NCBI GenBank assembly: GCA_032690845.1
Contig: CM064426.1
Span: 43,974,508-44,038,507, forward strand
From: Eleusine coracana subsp. coracana
Lineage: Eukaryota > Streptophyta > Magnoliopsida > Poales > Poaceae
Reading direction: 5' to 3'
Length of the DNA stretch: 64,000 nucleotides
Shown: positions 1 to 11,436 of the stretch, piece after piece
Position numbering within the stretch: the first letter of the stretch is position 1
How the letters are laid out: the number at the start of each line of letters is the position of its first letter
Translations under genes and position numbers: made by a program
Notes under the pieces: generated by a model
Database searches by the model: none
Told to the model about the DNA's origin: nothing
Seen by the model: only the letters and a program-made list of their open reading frames with translations

Positions 1-2
1 AC

Positions 3-906
3 TTGTATGTCATGGACCTCAAGTCAAGCAATATTCCACCAAGTACTTGCCTATTCACTAAGGCATCCAAGGGATGGTTGTGGCATAGAAGGCTAGCACA
101 TGTTGGAATGAATCAGCTCAAGAAGATTGTCAGGATGAATCTAGTTGAAGGAATCAAGGATGTGACCTTTGAGAAGGACAAATTGTGTAGCGCTTGTCCG
201 GCGGGGAAACAAGTTGCATCCTCACATCCCACCAAGTCATTCATGTCTACATCTGGTCCTCTAGAGCTCTTGCACATGGACTTGTTTGGGCCAAAACACT
301 ACAAGAGTCTAGGAGGCAATCTATATTGCTTGGTGATTGTTGAGGATTTCACGAGATACACTTGGATCTTCTTTCTTGTGGACAAATCTCAAGCCAGTGG
401 TATCTTCAAAAATTTTGCCAAGAGGGCAAAGAATGAGTTCAATGCTAGCATTGTGAAGATAAGGAGTGACAATGGGACCAAATTCAAAAACACCACAGTG
501 GAGGAATATTGTGACAATAAGGGGATCAAACATGAATTCTCCGCTACATATACTCCGGAGCAAAATGGAGTAGTGGAGAGGAAGAACAAGACGCTCATCA
601 CTCTTGCTCGTGCCATGTTGGATGAGTATGGAACTAATAAGAGGTTTTGGGTGGAGGCAATCAACACAGCTTGTTACATCTCCAACCATGTTGAAGAAGA
701 CTCCATATGAGCTATTGGTGGGACAAAAACCCAATCTTTCCTATTTTCGAGTCTTTGGATGCAAGTGCTACATTCTCAAGAAGAGGAGAAAGCCAGAAAG
801 TTTGAGAGTAGAACTTATGAAGGCATTCTTGTTGGGTGGGACTTCTAAAGCATATAGGGTCTACAACTCGACCACAGGATATGTGGAAGAATCCTATGAT
901 GTGTAA
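3..906 (+). pseudogene. Copia-P GAG-pre-integrase and integrase core (broken)
   Basis: This codes for the integrase part of a copia polyprotein, which inserts the cDNA into host DNA in the nucleus. About residues 25-70 form the zinc-binding GAG-pre-integrase module, seen as LWHRRLAHVGMNQL followed by CSAC. The core carries the D,D,E triad: the Asp in HMDLFGP, the Asp in RSDNGTKF and the Glu in EQNGVVERKN. Near 660-700 the frame shifts by one, and the downstream part (LVGQKPNLSYFRVFGCKCY) continues in another frame up to the TAA at 904-906. The N-terminus lies outside the window. The family call is secure from motif order; the protein cannot be made intact. Confidence 0.92.
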
Positions 907-1510
907 TTTGATGAGTCAAATGGGTCCCAAAGGGAGGATGAATTTCATGAAGTGAACATTGGAGATGAGCCTATGAGGGAAGCCTTGAGAAACATGCCCA
1001 TGGGCAAGGTTTTACCCCACTGAGGCCAATGATGGTGATGTTGATGAGCCCTCTACTCCACCACCTCAACCTACCTCCTCCTCCAAGGCACGACAAACAA
1101 CCCAAGATGCCACAAATACTCCCACAAGCTCCTCCCAAGACTCGAGAGTACACCCACCAAATGATGAAGAATCTCAAGTGAGAAGTGAGCCGCAAACCTC
1201 CCCACATACTTCATCACAAACCACTTCTCCTAGTTCTTCACAAGATAACCTCCCATCCACCTCAAGCTCCAAGTCCAAAACAAGAAAGCATAAGAGTGAC
1301 TCCTCCACCTCTCTTTGGATACAAGACACTCATATATCAAGAGAGCAAACAATTCATGATGCACACGACACTTCACCAAGAGCCTCTCCCACACAAAGAA
1401 AACACCATCCCAAACCCAAGGGCATCAACAAAGATCATTCACAAGACTTGATCATTGGGAATCAATCTTGAGGAATAAAGACAAGGAGGAATCAATACAA
1501 GCCCAACTAT
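907..1510 (+). pseudogene. Copia-P linker between integrase and RT
   Basis: This stretch is the variable linker that joins integrase to reverse transcriptase in copia polyproteins. It is rich in Ser, Thr, Pro and Gln codons (runs such as SSQTTSPSSSQ near 1200-1260), which is usual there. The reading frame is broken at several points, including the TGA at 1468-1470. I see no catalytic motif, and none is expected in this linker. Confidence 0.65.
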
Positions 1511-1948
1511 GTGAGTGAAGAGAATAATGATGAGGCCAATGTTGAGATTAAGAACTTCTCTTTCGTCTCTATGATTGAGCCCACTACCATTGATGAAGCT
1601 ATAGATGATCACAAGTGGGTAATTGCCATGCAAGAAGAGTTGAACAACTTCAAGAGGTGCAAAGTATGGAAATTGGTTGAAAGACCGAAGAATCATAATG
1701 TGGTTGGCACCAAGTAGGTCTTCAAGAACAAGCAAGATGAGAAAGGAGCAACTGTCAAGAACAAGGCTCGCCTAGTGGCTAAAGGATATTCTCAAGTGGC
1801 GGGGACTAACTTTGAAGAGATCTTTGCTCCCGTGGCCCGTCTCGAAGCTATTCGGATCTTACTTGCCTATGCATCATATAATGGCTTCACGCTCTTTCAA
1901 ATGGATGTCAACTACCATTGGCTTATGGTATCATTGGCTTATGGTATC
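1511..1948 (+). pseudogene. Copia-P reverse transcriptase, N-terminal remnant with a large internal deletion
   Basis: The sequence encodes the start of a copia RT: the conserved WVIAMQEELNNF block, then a TAG at 1715-1717 where family members have Trp, then KARLVAKGYSQVAG, FAPVARLEAIRILLAYA and FQMDVN. Immediately after this the RT is cut. The palm with the YxDD catalytic motif is absent, and the reading resumes in the RNase H region. A perfect 16-bp tandem duplication (1917-1932 and 1933-1948) sits at the break, so a deletion repaired with filler DNA is likely. The RT cannot be functional. Confidence 0.88.
1917..1948 (+). repeat. 16-bp perfect tandem duplication at the RT deletion breakpoint
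   Basis: The unit ATTGGCTTATGGTATC occurs twice head to tail (1917-1932, 1933-1948) exactly where homology to the RT domain stops. It looks like templated filler sequence left by end joining after the internal deletion of the Copia-P RT. Confidence 0.8.
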
Positions 1949-1967
1949 CTAGGGGACCAAACTTTAA

Positions 1968-2405
1968 ATGAATATAAAGAGTACATTGGGAGGTTGTCAA
2001 TTTCTTGGAAGATCTCTAGTATCTTGGAGCTCAAAGAAGCAAAACTCCGTGGCTCTATCTACCGCCGAAGCGGAATATATGGCAGCGGGAGCATGTTGTG
2101 CACCACTCCTTTACATGAGGCAAACTCTCTCGGACTATGGCCTCAACAATACTTAAATGCCACTATATTGTGATAGTGAGGCGGCAATCAAGATGGCCCT
2201 CAAGACGGGAGATCATGGTCATGCAAAGCATATTCAAGTGAGGCATCACTTCATAAGAGACCATGTTGAGAAGAAGGACATCAAGTTGGTGAGCGTGAGA
2301 ACTCATGAACAATTGGTGGACATCTTCATCAAGCCACATGATAAGAAGACCTTCAACAAGCTAAGGGGAGAACTCAATGTTCTCGACCTGTCCAACATCA
2401 CATGA
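1968..2405 (+). pseudogene. Copia-P RNase H domain
   Basis: This is the C-terminal RNase H domain of the copia polyprotein, which degrades the RNA strand during cDNA synthesis. Visible motifs are GCQFLGRSLVSWSSKKQ, ALSTAEAEYMAA, CDSEAAI and the C-terminal HIQVRHHFIRDHVE followed by DIFIKP. The frame breaks near 2154-2157 and continues to the TGA at 2403-2405. Loss of the RT palm just upstream means the domain is a relic. The end of pol marks the start of the long non-coding tail before the 3' LTR. Confidence 0.9.
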
Positions 2406-3550
2406 TTAACCCTTGAGCTTGTTATTTGTAAATATGTATAGCGTTGTGTTTGTTCTTGTTTGTGTCTTTGTTTGTGCTTGTTTCTCTTCTTTTGTAGGTT
2501 GACTTCGGACCTTCTTGAGATAGCAATGGACATGGGTTAAGCTTGGGAAGGTGGTTCATGGTGTATCCAAGGCTTTAAAGAATGGTCCATTGTGAGCAAG
2601 CTTGAGAAGGGAACAACTCGTTGTTGACACTTTGGTTTGTAGCGGTTCTCTCTCTTTTCTTTAGCATCACATCATGCATTGTATATTTGTTGCTTTTGCA
2701 TTTTTTGCATTTTTTGCATTTGTGCATCCTTGCATTATGATACCATACATGCTCTCAAGCATGTGTCTAGGGGGAGTTGCTCATCTACAATGTGAGTACA
2801 TGACTCTCTAGACGATCGAATAGTGATACTTGTGATTCATGCCCATTGAGCCATGTTTGACCGAGCTCCGAGGTTAAATCTACTCGCGTGGCTCATAGAC
2901 AAGTGGCTCATACATTCCCACCTCCCCAATGACTAACTCTTGCACATTGGAGAAAATATTGTGTTGAGTCATGAATGTAGGGGGAGCGATGTTGAACATC
3001 GCTACAACCAAGGAGGAGCACCATGAAAGGGGGAGTTATCCTAACTCGTGCCAATTATTTTATGCCTCTTGGTTTTGTTATGTTTTGTGTGGTTTTTGGT
3101 GATCGGTGACAAAGGGGGAGAGAAGACATGAAGATCCAAAAGCCAAGTTGTCCAGGTCAAAGATGAAGAAGAAATATGAAGATAGGCAGATGGAATATAA
3201 AGATCACACCAACATGAACATTTACACCAACATGAAGAAGGAGAACAATGGTGCATGTCTACGGTGACAATGAACACCTTCACTGACATGAGCATCTACG
3301 TCCTTGGTACGTGTCTACATCAACAAGATCAACTACCGTGACACCAAGCCGAGCACAAATTCGACTCAAGCTCAATATCTAGTGCGCTACATAATTGGGT
3401 AGTTCTCCCTCAAAGCCTAGCCCATCTCAAGAGGGAGACTACTTCCAAGGTAAGGACCAAGGTATGCCCTTCAATCTTTTCTTTTCCTTTGGTTCTTTCT
3501 TACTCGTTCGTTTTTGGATCATCATAAGTAGTGGTTGTCATCCATCACCA
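2406..3550 (+). other. Copia-P post-pol region with repeated purine tracts
   Basis: This is about 1.1 kb between pol and the 3' LTR. No convincing ORF is present. It has T-rich stretches (three TTTTTGCA-like repeats near 2697-2720) and four copies of GGGGGAG, at 2770-2776, 2980-2986, 3029-3035 and 3114-3120, that resemble the true polypurine tract further on. Long post-pol regions are common in the SIRE/Opie group, where some members carry an env-like ORF. I see no such ORF here. Confidence 0.7.
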
Positions 3551-3564
3551 AAAAAGGGGGAGAT
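3551..3564 (+). promoter_or_regulatory. Polypurine tract of Copia-P
   Basis: The tract AAAAAGGGGGAGAT lies directly before the TG of the 3' LTR at 3565. It primes plus-strand DNA synthesis in the element's replication cycle. Confidence 0.85.
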
Positions 3565-5118
3565 TGTAAGGATCATGACCATTGAGGTCACCCCAAGGTA
3601 TGGAGTTTTGGTGATGCATGACAAACATGAAATGTGACTAATATCTACACGTGTGTTGTTCGTGTAGGAAACCCTTTCTATCTTATGATGATTGTCTATG
3701 GCGTCCTTGGCGATTGATGACAATGACCGCAAGCATGGAGGCTTGTAAACTTGATGGAGTCCAAGGGTTGATGGAGATGGATCAAAGCAAAAAACATGCT
3801 ATGGTGCAAGTGTTTAGAACACTTGAGTAGTTGTTAGGGCTTTGAGTCCATAGGAAAAACCGGACTATCAAGGGGGTCTAGGTCATTCTCTTATGTCATG
3901 TCTAGTTAGTGATGTGTAAGGTTGCTCAGTAAAATCACAGGCACTAGGTGACAGTGGAGAAGCCAAGAAGCTGTTCAGAGAAGCCGGGAAACCAAGTCAA
4001 GCGAGGATGACAAGTTTTAGCTTCTGGACATAGAGACCGGACAGAGGGGTCAGTGGAGACCAGACTGTACGGTCATTACAGGGAGTTTTCTAGGACTTAG
4101 CGTGAGAAGCAGGACTTTGTCAGTAGGAGACTCCATACAGGCCGGACGGTCCGGTCTGCTGACCAGACAGTCCGGTCAGTAGGAGTGCAGGGAGGCAGAA
4201 GAGGTGTATTTCGCGGAGGCTCCTGGAATGGAGAGAGAAAGTGGACCGGACGGTCCGGTCCTGTGACCGAACTGTCCGGTCAGTTGGAGTTTCAGCAGGG
4301 GCAGAGCCAGTTGTGCCCAGGAAGCTGATTTCATAGAGCAACGGCTAGTGTGATGTTGGGAGCCTATATAACTTCGTTGCTGGGGTCTTGGAGACCTCTC
4401 TTGGCCAGTAGAATACCTGAGAGCATTTGGTAAGGTCCAAGAGGAAAAGAGGAGAGCACTAGGAGGAGATGTTGCATATCTTGAGAGTGCTATAGAAGAG
4501 TAGCTTGAGCATCTTGCACATCTAAGGATAGGGTGTCCTTGAGAGTGTGATCTAAATTGTTACTCTTGATCTATGGTGAGACATAGACCGGTTAGGTGTC
4601 CGTGATCGAGCCTATCGTGATCGGTTGTGAAGGCCGTCACATATTTGTATGCGGTTTGAGCCCGCTGTTGAAAGGCGCATCGCTAGTAAGCGTCCGTGCC
4701 GGCTCGAGGAATCTGGAAAGTTCTCGAGGGAGGCGAGCTTGTGCTTTGAGCAGTGGTGACGCACACCATGTCTTCACTTGAGGAGTGTTTGCAGGCTCGT
4801 GGGCGAGAACTCCACTTGGTGGCGGGAGGGACCGAGACTCCGGCGGGAGTGGTCCAACGAGGATTAGGGGAAGGCGCCATCCTTACGAGACCTCGGAAAA
4901 AAATCATGAGCCAACCCTTACTCTACACCTTACTATGATGCTTTACTTTACACATTTACATACCGTGCTATTCATGCTTGTGTGCTTACCTTGCTCTAGT
5001 TCACTACCTTGTAGACTTGCATGAATAGGCTTCTTTACTTGCTAGTAGTGCTTAACCTTCATACTTGATCACTAGCACGTATAGGAGTTGCTTTTGCTTG
5101 ATTGATCACCCTAGTACG
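3565..5118 (+). repeat. Copia-P 3' LTR, first segment
   Basis: The LTR starts TGTAAGGATC directly after the polypurine tract. A TATA-like box (CTATATAA, 4364-4371) lies inside it, preceded between 4020 and 4290 by several CCGGAC/GTCCGG quasi-palindromes such as GACCGGACGGTCCGGTC. The segment stops at 5118, where a gypsy solo LTR was inserted. The rest of the LTR is at 18027-18362. Confidence 0.85.
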
Positions 5119-7852
5119 TGTCACAACCCCCTTGGACCGAAGTTCCCGAGGTGCTAATCAAGCAGACACAAGATAATATAACAATCGACCAATTTCAAAT
5201 TATGTAAAAAGAGTGTTATTTATTATACATCACAGTTAAGTACTTAAGTACAGCAGAAATATTACAAAGTTCAGTTTTAAAAGCAGCAGAAGATAACGTG
5301 ATTAAATGTCTAAAATCCGAGCCCATACGGATTATCACCTAGCATCACACAACAGCAGCGGCTACTCATTCTCCCAGTGGGAAGACCATCCCTCAAGGAT
5401 AGACATATCCCAAGGAAGAACACCCATAGGTAGATCATATGCATCAGTGTTATTACCTAAAATAAAAAAAACAATAACATGGCAAAGCCTGAGCTACTAA
5501 GCTCAACAAGTCTTACCAGACAAGTATTAAATCTAGACATGCATAGGCTCAGAGATGGATAAAAAAATAAATTTAGTGAACATTCTAGTGACTATAATAA
5601 TGTAGGGTAACTTGCATATAAACAAAATAAGTACAATAAGCAATCTGAAATTTCAATTAAGTACGAAAGAATTCCAGTTCAGATTCACTAAAATCCAATA
5701 TTCTTCATCCCAAACATTCCATTAATTAATATTAGTGAGGTTCTTAAGCTACATATGACGCAAGGAACAAGCGGTACTCATTACTATGAGGGACAGCGAT
5801 TGCAATCGTTTTACACCAGCTGGGAAAACCCAAAGTGCACGGCATACGCATCATTTAAGAACACGTATGACAACTTTTCGCAAAGACATCATACAATTCG
5901 GTCCGGGTCCAAAGGCCCGAGTGGGCAGCCATTCCACGGTAACGTCGGGAATCTATCCACTCCTACCAGATCACACGACCAAGCGTTTGGGTATCGTCCA
6001 ACATGCAAATAACAATGCTACATCAGTTTACTAGTTCCCATATACTAGCATGCATTCGGTACAGTTCAATACTTGCTCAACAGGGCCGACAACGGATGGG
6101 TCCTAGGTCGACACAGACAGGGCTGCAGCCTTGCAAGCCATGTCCTCTGAAGGCACATGATCTTTGCCCTTTCACCTACGGGGCCTATCCATGTCTCAAA
6201 TTTTAGTTGATGACATAAACGGACTGCCACCTTGCGAGACAAAACCATCACAGGTCCTTTGCCTTCGCCCTTTCCAATACAGACCTATTTTGTCCAAATT
6301 TTAACATTCTTAATTCACCATGTGACTATCATCATGTTACTAATATTTCAAGTACCATAACAATGTACAACCTACAACTAAGTATAATAATTCCTCTATT
6401 AACTACCGGTACATGTATACCATGTCTAAAATAATATAGGATATTTCTAGGGAATGCAGGTGGGTTTTCATTCAACTCCTAAACTTAATGCACAAACAAC
6501 CTATACACATCTAGTTATTTAATTACTGGAAATTAATTATATTAATACATGGAAATGTTCTGGGGCTTGCCTTGAGCTAAGACCACTGGATCAGTAGTTA
6601 AGTTAGAGTCTTCTTGTGCCAAGAAGTCCGAGGATACCTTCTGAATATTATCCCCTGGCACGTCAACGTTCCCTATAACAATATCGATATGTCAACATAG
6701 GTGAATGCATAAATAATGCAACAAAATGTGATGCATAGGATGAATGAACATATGAATGAAAATTTGTTCCTCAACATTGTTCTCAAAGTCATATGCTTCA
6801 GAGCTAGCAACTCTAATAATAGAACTTTACAAATAAAGTTTCCTATTGCATTTACATATGGTTATTTAGATATGAAATGCAAATAATTCATTTAGTAAAA
6901 TAAAACTATGCCACTAGACATGAGTGATCTACAGGTAATTGATATATGCATGATCAGCAAGTTTATCAAGTTTCACTAATATATAATAAGCAATTCATTA
7001 ATAATGCATTTAACAATATTTATGACTAAATAAATTCTACTAAATTATGAACAATAGATAAATTCCTATAAAAATTCATGGTGATGCAATATGACAAGCA
7101 TGATTTTTTTGCACAAGTATAAACTCTAAGTGTTTATAGAAATTACTTTAGTGCATTTCTAAGCATTTCAAAGATAAAATCATATATAATTTTATGTCCA
7201 GAAACTAGGGTCAATTAGATACATTCTTGACAGAGCATAACATGTGAAGTCTAAAATAGTTTAGTTTGACATTTAACCATATCTATAACTAAGTATATGA
7301 ATTTATTCATGTTTACAATAATTAAATCAAACATCAAAACTTTTCATATAACACATATGCACTACTATGTTCAATGCATAGATCTTATCACAAGGAAACT
7401 AACGAAATTTAGTTTGCTATTTTAGGAGCTCTAGAACTGAAGATATTGATTTTACAAGATTAAAGCATTTTCTGGATTTTGTTTTTCAACTTCGCATTAT
7501 TTACGAAACTGCCATTGGTCTTCTTCAATCTCCATTTCAGAAGCATGGCGGCCAGAAAACTACAAAATTTGATTAGCATGTTTGCTTATCTTGAGCAATA
7601 ACTTGATCACAAGATGCACACAAATCCAACAGAGCTTCCTCCAAATTGAATTGCAGTGAGACTCACCGTGAGAGGAGAAATCAAAAAAGGGCAAAAGGGA
7701 GTTCACTTTAGCCTCAAATGGAAATCAGCATCGATCTCATGCTCTACCGTGGAGAGGTCGATTGGTGGCCATGGGGAGTAGAAAGAGTGTATCACGCATC
7801 GATTTGAGGGCTCGGTTTGGCCGGGGAGGCACTCGAGCGATGGATGACCAAG
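5119..7852 (-). mobile_element. Solo LTR of a Tekay-like gypsy element, segment 1
   Basis: This is AT-rich non-coding DNA starting TGTCACAACCCC, like the ends of the Tekay LTRs elsewhere in the window (TGTCACACCC at 27434, TGTGACAACC at 47713). The block around 5813-6010 (AAAACCCAAA, GCATCA, AAGAACACGTATG) is clearly related to 48511-48620 and 59200-59310 in the Tekay-B LTRs. No gag, pol, primer site or second LTR is attached, so it is a solo LTR of about 3.4 kb after removing Tat-1. Orientation is taken from that similarity. The short ORFs within are not gene-like. Confidence 0.75.
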
Positions 7853-8706
7853 TGTTGACGATCAAAAATGACATAAAGATGATTTTGACAAAACCAGCTT
7901 GGCCGGTTTCAAAAAAGGTATAGACCGGGTTTTGAAGATTGTCAGATTTTGATCATTTGGCTCTCCTTAAGATTGTTGTGAGGTTAGAAGGCCGAAGAAT
8001 ACATGGTAGTAAACGAAAAGGAGTTCTAGAAGGGAGAAAGAGCAAAAATTATAAGTTTTCTTGAAAACTCAGAAAACAGGTCTGACCAGTTTTGGCTAAA
8101 GTTCCTGAGTTGATAGTTTTCTTCATGGCCAAGGGTAATGCTCTATTTTAAATGACTTTGTCAAGTATTTTGTTAGTTTGGCCGAATAGAATTGTTTATA
8201 TCGCAGAAAGATGTAACTATTCTGGTCAAACCGGTCAGACTGGTTTTGGAGATCGGTTAGACCGGTTTTGAACAGAGTCCGAGTAGATTTAGATTTCCAC
8301 TCAGATTTGCAAGGAAACTTTGTTTCTTGCAAAGCAAGACCAATCCCTCTATATAAGTGGAGGGTCACGGCCGATTGAGGTCTACCCAATCGTCAAAAAA
8401 CACTTTTACACTTTATCTCTAACCCTAATCTATTTCCAACCCTATTTTTTATTCTTCTCTCGTCCCGGCGGCGGTTGAAGGCGTTCTAGCTGGCCTGCCG
8501 ACGCTAGAGCAACCCAAGGTGTGCTTGCCCTGTCGGGGTCCCTCCCGGGCAGGTATTCTTTTGTTTTCGCGAAGGCATCTGTGAAAAGTGGTCAGACCGG
8601 TTTTTGAAACCATCCTGACCGGTTTCTGCTACTGCTGTAGCGAGTTCCTGGTTTTGCGAATCCGCACAAGGGCGTGCTCGTATAACGGCACTTTCTAGTG
8701 TTAACA
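7853..8706 (+). repeat. Tat-1 5' LTR
   Basis: This is an 854-bp copy beginning TGTTGACGATC and ending GTGTTAACA. It contains several AACCGGTC/GACCGGTT quasi-palindromes (8060-8100, 8220-8270, 8590-8630) and a TATA box in the loop of a short inverted repeat (8345-8364). It is very similar to the 876-bp 3' copy, which holds an extra GGTCTGACCGGTTT-type module near 16670-16705. Confidence 0.92.
8345..8364 (+). promoter_or_regulatory. Tat-1 LTR TATA box in an inverted repeat
   Basis: CCCTC (8345-8349) and GAGGG (8360-8364) flank TATATAAGTG. The same structure is at 16956-16975 in the 3' LTR. The TATA box is a plausible pol II core promoter for the element. Confidence 0.7.
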
Positions 8707-8713
8707 TACTTTT

Positions 8714-8731
8714 TGGCGACTCCGCTGGGGA
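8714..8731 (+). promoter_or_regulatory. Putative primer-binding site of Tat-1
   Basis: TGGCGACTCCGCTGGGGA begins 7 bp after the LTR end. The initial TGG fits the CCA end of a tRNA. I could not assign the tRNA with confidence. Confidence 0.6.
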
Positions 8732-8775
8732 AGAAGGTTTCGGTTAATTCAAAGCCGAGTTCATCTTTTCCACCA

Positions 8776-10538
8776 ATGGGCTCTCGCACCGAGCTTGATA
8801 AGGATAATATCATCATGGCTTCGTTGGAGGAGCTGCCAGAAGAATCACGCCAAGTTTTCCTGGAGCATAAGAAGATGCTTGAGTAACAAAGGAAAGCACA
8901 AGAAGACCAGATTTTACAAGAATATCTTTCATGCTTCAAGAAAGATCGGCAAGGCGTCGTAACTCAAATCAAGCAAGCCGTTCTGCCTTCACCTAAGGTA
9001 ACAGCCAGCACAAGTCAACAAACTGTACTTCCTATTACTTATGAAGATATGTCTAGCATGTTTGCACAATATGGTAAAACTATGACTGATCAAGTACAAT
9101 TTATGATACATGAGAGTCTTGCTAGATCCTTTAGAAACATGCATAGTTCTCCTAGTACTAGTGCTGTTTTGAATCCAAGTTCATCGGCTACACCTGCTGC
9201 ACATTTTGAAAACCCTTCATATGGCATGCGGTTGAATTATTTTAATGATCAAACTCCACCGGCTCAAAATAGTTTGCCTAATCCAGAAAAGTCGAGTGGT
9301 ACAGTAGCAATAAGTGTTTCTGCCCCTAAGCCAATTGCTAGTATTCCTAGTTCGGTTACTAATAATCGAACCAATGAACTTGCTAATTTTGTTCCTCCTT
9401 ATAGGACTATAGCATATAGTGTTCCGCCAAACACAAATGCAGTTAATAGTGTTCCTTATGGTCCTGTACTTGATGCCCAATTTACTAGGCACCATAATCA
9501 AACCACACCACAAGCTCAAACACGAAGAGCTCCTATAACTACTCTGGAGGGATGTTTAGCTGCTGCAAAAGAGAATTTCAGTAGGCAAATTAGGGAGACT
9601 TTAGGTATTGATTTGCAAAGTAAGACTTGTGTTTACCAAAAGCCTTATCCTATAAATTTTGATACAGTAGCTTATCCTATTGGTTGGCATGTTCCTGATT
9701 TTGTAAAGTTTAATGGAGAAGATACTAAAACAACTAGGGAGCATGTTAGTCAATATTTGGCTCAATTAGGAGAAGCTAGTGCTTTTGATGCCTTGAAAGT
9801 GCGATTATTTCTTTGTCATTGACTGGAACTGCATTTTCATGGTTTTCTTCATTGCCTCCTAATTCTATTTATTCATGGGAACAATTAGAACTTAAGTTTC
9901 ATGATCACTTCTATAGTGGAGAAAGTGAATTGAAATTGTCTCATTTAACATCGGTTAAGCAAGGGCGTGATGAATTGGTTAATGATTACATTAGAAGATT
10001 CAAAGATACAAAAAAAAACCGATGCTTTAATTTGAGAATTTCTGAAAAAGATTTGACTGATTTAGCTTTTAATGGGTTGTGGTCTTATCTTAGAGAAAAA
10101 TTAGAAGGGCATGATTTTATATCACTTACTCAGTTGCAGCAAAAGGCTTCAGTTCAAGAAAATTGAAGTAAAGAGTCTAAAGATAGTCATAGGACATCTC
10201 GTCATAATGTGCATATTTTAGAATATGATTCTGATAGTTCTGGTGATGAGACTAATGATGTTTATGCTGCTGAGTTTGTATGGCCACCCAAAGCTAAGTC
10301 ATATGCTTGTGATTCTCTTAAGCCGATTCATAAAAATTGGCAAGAAGAATTGAAATTTACTTTTGATATAGCTAAATGTGATAAGATATTTGATGAGTTG
10401 CGTAAAGGAGGTCACATTCAATTATCTCATTCTATACCAGCATTGGATGAGTTGAAACGGAAGGCATATTGTAAATGGCATAATTCATATTCTCATGCTA
10501 CTAATGATTGTAATGTCTTCCGTCAACAGGTCCATTAA
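8776..10538 (+). pseudogene. Tat-1 gag (broken)
   Basis: This is Gag, the capsid/nucleocapsid protein of the Tat element. The ATG at 8776 opens MGSRTELDKDN. A TAA at 8884-8886 interrupts the frame, probably from CAA. The capsid core follows in the frame ending at 9822, with the block YPIGWHVPDFVKFNGEDT. A one-base shift near 9813 moves to the frame with GTAFSWFSSLPPNSI, LKFHDHFY and ELVNDYIRRF. A TGA at 10164-10166 and a second shift near 10535 follow. The nucleocapsid end has CKWHNSYSHATNDC, a C-x2-H-x4-H-x4-C zinc-knuckle variant in which His replaces the usual second Cys. Confidence 0.85.
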
Positions 10539-10849
10539 TGAACCACGACTGAGTCTTAAAGAAATGCAGGATGATAAGCATCCTTTTCCTATCAATACCA
10601 TTAATTTGCAGAATTCCAAGGTGCTGGTTCAACCGGAGCATGCTGGCACAACTAAAGGCAAGAGTGTGATCATTGGTGATAAAAGGCCTATTACAACAAA
10701 TGACAAGATTTTATCAAGGGAGGTGGTGCTTGAGAAAACTTCAGATGGCAAAGAATCTCTGAAAATTACTCTGAGGTCTTCTATATTTGGGGGGCAACCA
10801 AGTCATTTAGGATCAATGGTAGAATCTGGACAGCAAAAGACATAGGTAA

Positions 10850-10940
10850 AACCGGCCGGACCGATTATGGAATCCGGTCAGATCGGTTTAGGTAAAGCGG
10901 TTAGACCGGTTTCTGTAACCGGTCAGACCGGTTCTTTGCA
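10850..10940 (+). repeat. Cluster of AACCGGTC/GACCGGTT quasi-palindromes
   Basis: At least four degenerate copies lie head to tail, including TAACCGGTCAGACCGGTT near 10916-10933. The same module occurs in the LTRs and at 11395-11436, 11966-12004 and 14943-14983. Each copy is a near-perfect palindrome around one central base. Confidence 0.8.
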
Positions 10941-11394
10941 GTGGAGGCCAAAAACATTCAAGCCTAAAAGCCCTAAATTGACAAATGGAAATCTAATGAG
11001 GACAATGTTAAGAAGAAGAAGGAAAAATCTAAAGTGACGTTTGATAAGTTATTTGACAAATATTCCAAGCAAAAAGTCGTTTCTCCGAATCGGTCATTTA
11101 GAAAACGTTCAAGATCACCACCAAGACAGAGGAGACCAGAAATATTACCAAGAAATGCATGCCCTTCAATATCATGGGAGCGTGATATAGATCATCTTGC
11201 ATATCCCTTGCGGGATCCTTACCGAGGGATGTGGGTGCCATGTCCTCCAATGCAAGTTCCTACTTTTTATACAGGCTGGGGGGGGGGGCACCTCAAAAGT
11301 CAGTATTTGACAGATTATCAAGACCATTGCATGAGAGACTGGGTTAACGACGATCAGAGCCATAACATTTTAATACAGTATCAAGCCATCACCT

Positions 11395-11436
11395 AAACCG
11401 GTCAGACCGGTTTCAGGGGTCGGTCAGACCGGTTTT
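11395..11436 (+). repeat. Second internal quasi-palindrome cluster in Tat-1
   Basis: Two adjacent copies of ACCGGTCAGACCGGTTT-type sequence occur in the gag-protease connecting region. Confidence 0.78.

Larger units (their letters stand above)
1..5118 (+). mobile_element. Copia-P: Ty1/copia element, 3' part (left segment)
   Basis: This is the 3' half of a plus-strand Ty1/copia element. It enters the window inside the GAG-pre-integrase domain and runs integrase, linker, a deleted reverse transcriptase, RNase H, a roughly 1.1-kb post-pol region, a polypurine tract and a 3' LTR. The LTR is interrupted at 5118 by a solo gypsy LTR and resumes at 18027-18362, where it ends in a C-rich tract and ...TTTCA. 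The INT-before-RT order is diagnostic of copia. The long LTR (about 1.9 kb once rejoined) and repeated GGGGGAG tracts after pol suggest the SIRE/Opie group. The coding region has frameshifts, stops and a large RT deletion, so it is dead. Confidence 0.9.

Noticed and set aside
5306..6251. Small ORFs at 5306-5500, 5755-6034 and 6003-6251
   Set aside because: They lie in a conserved LTR block shared with the Tekay-B LTRs, with different frames and stops in the related copies.
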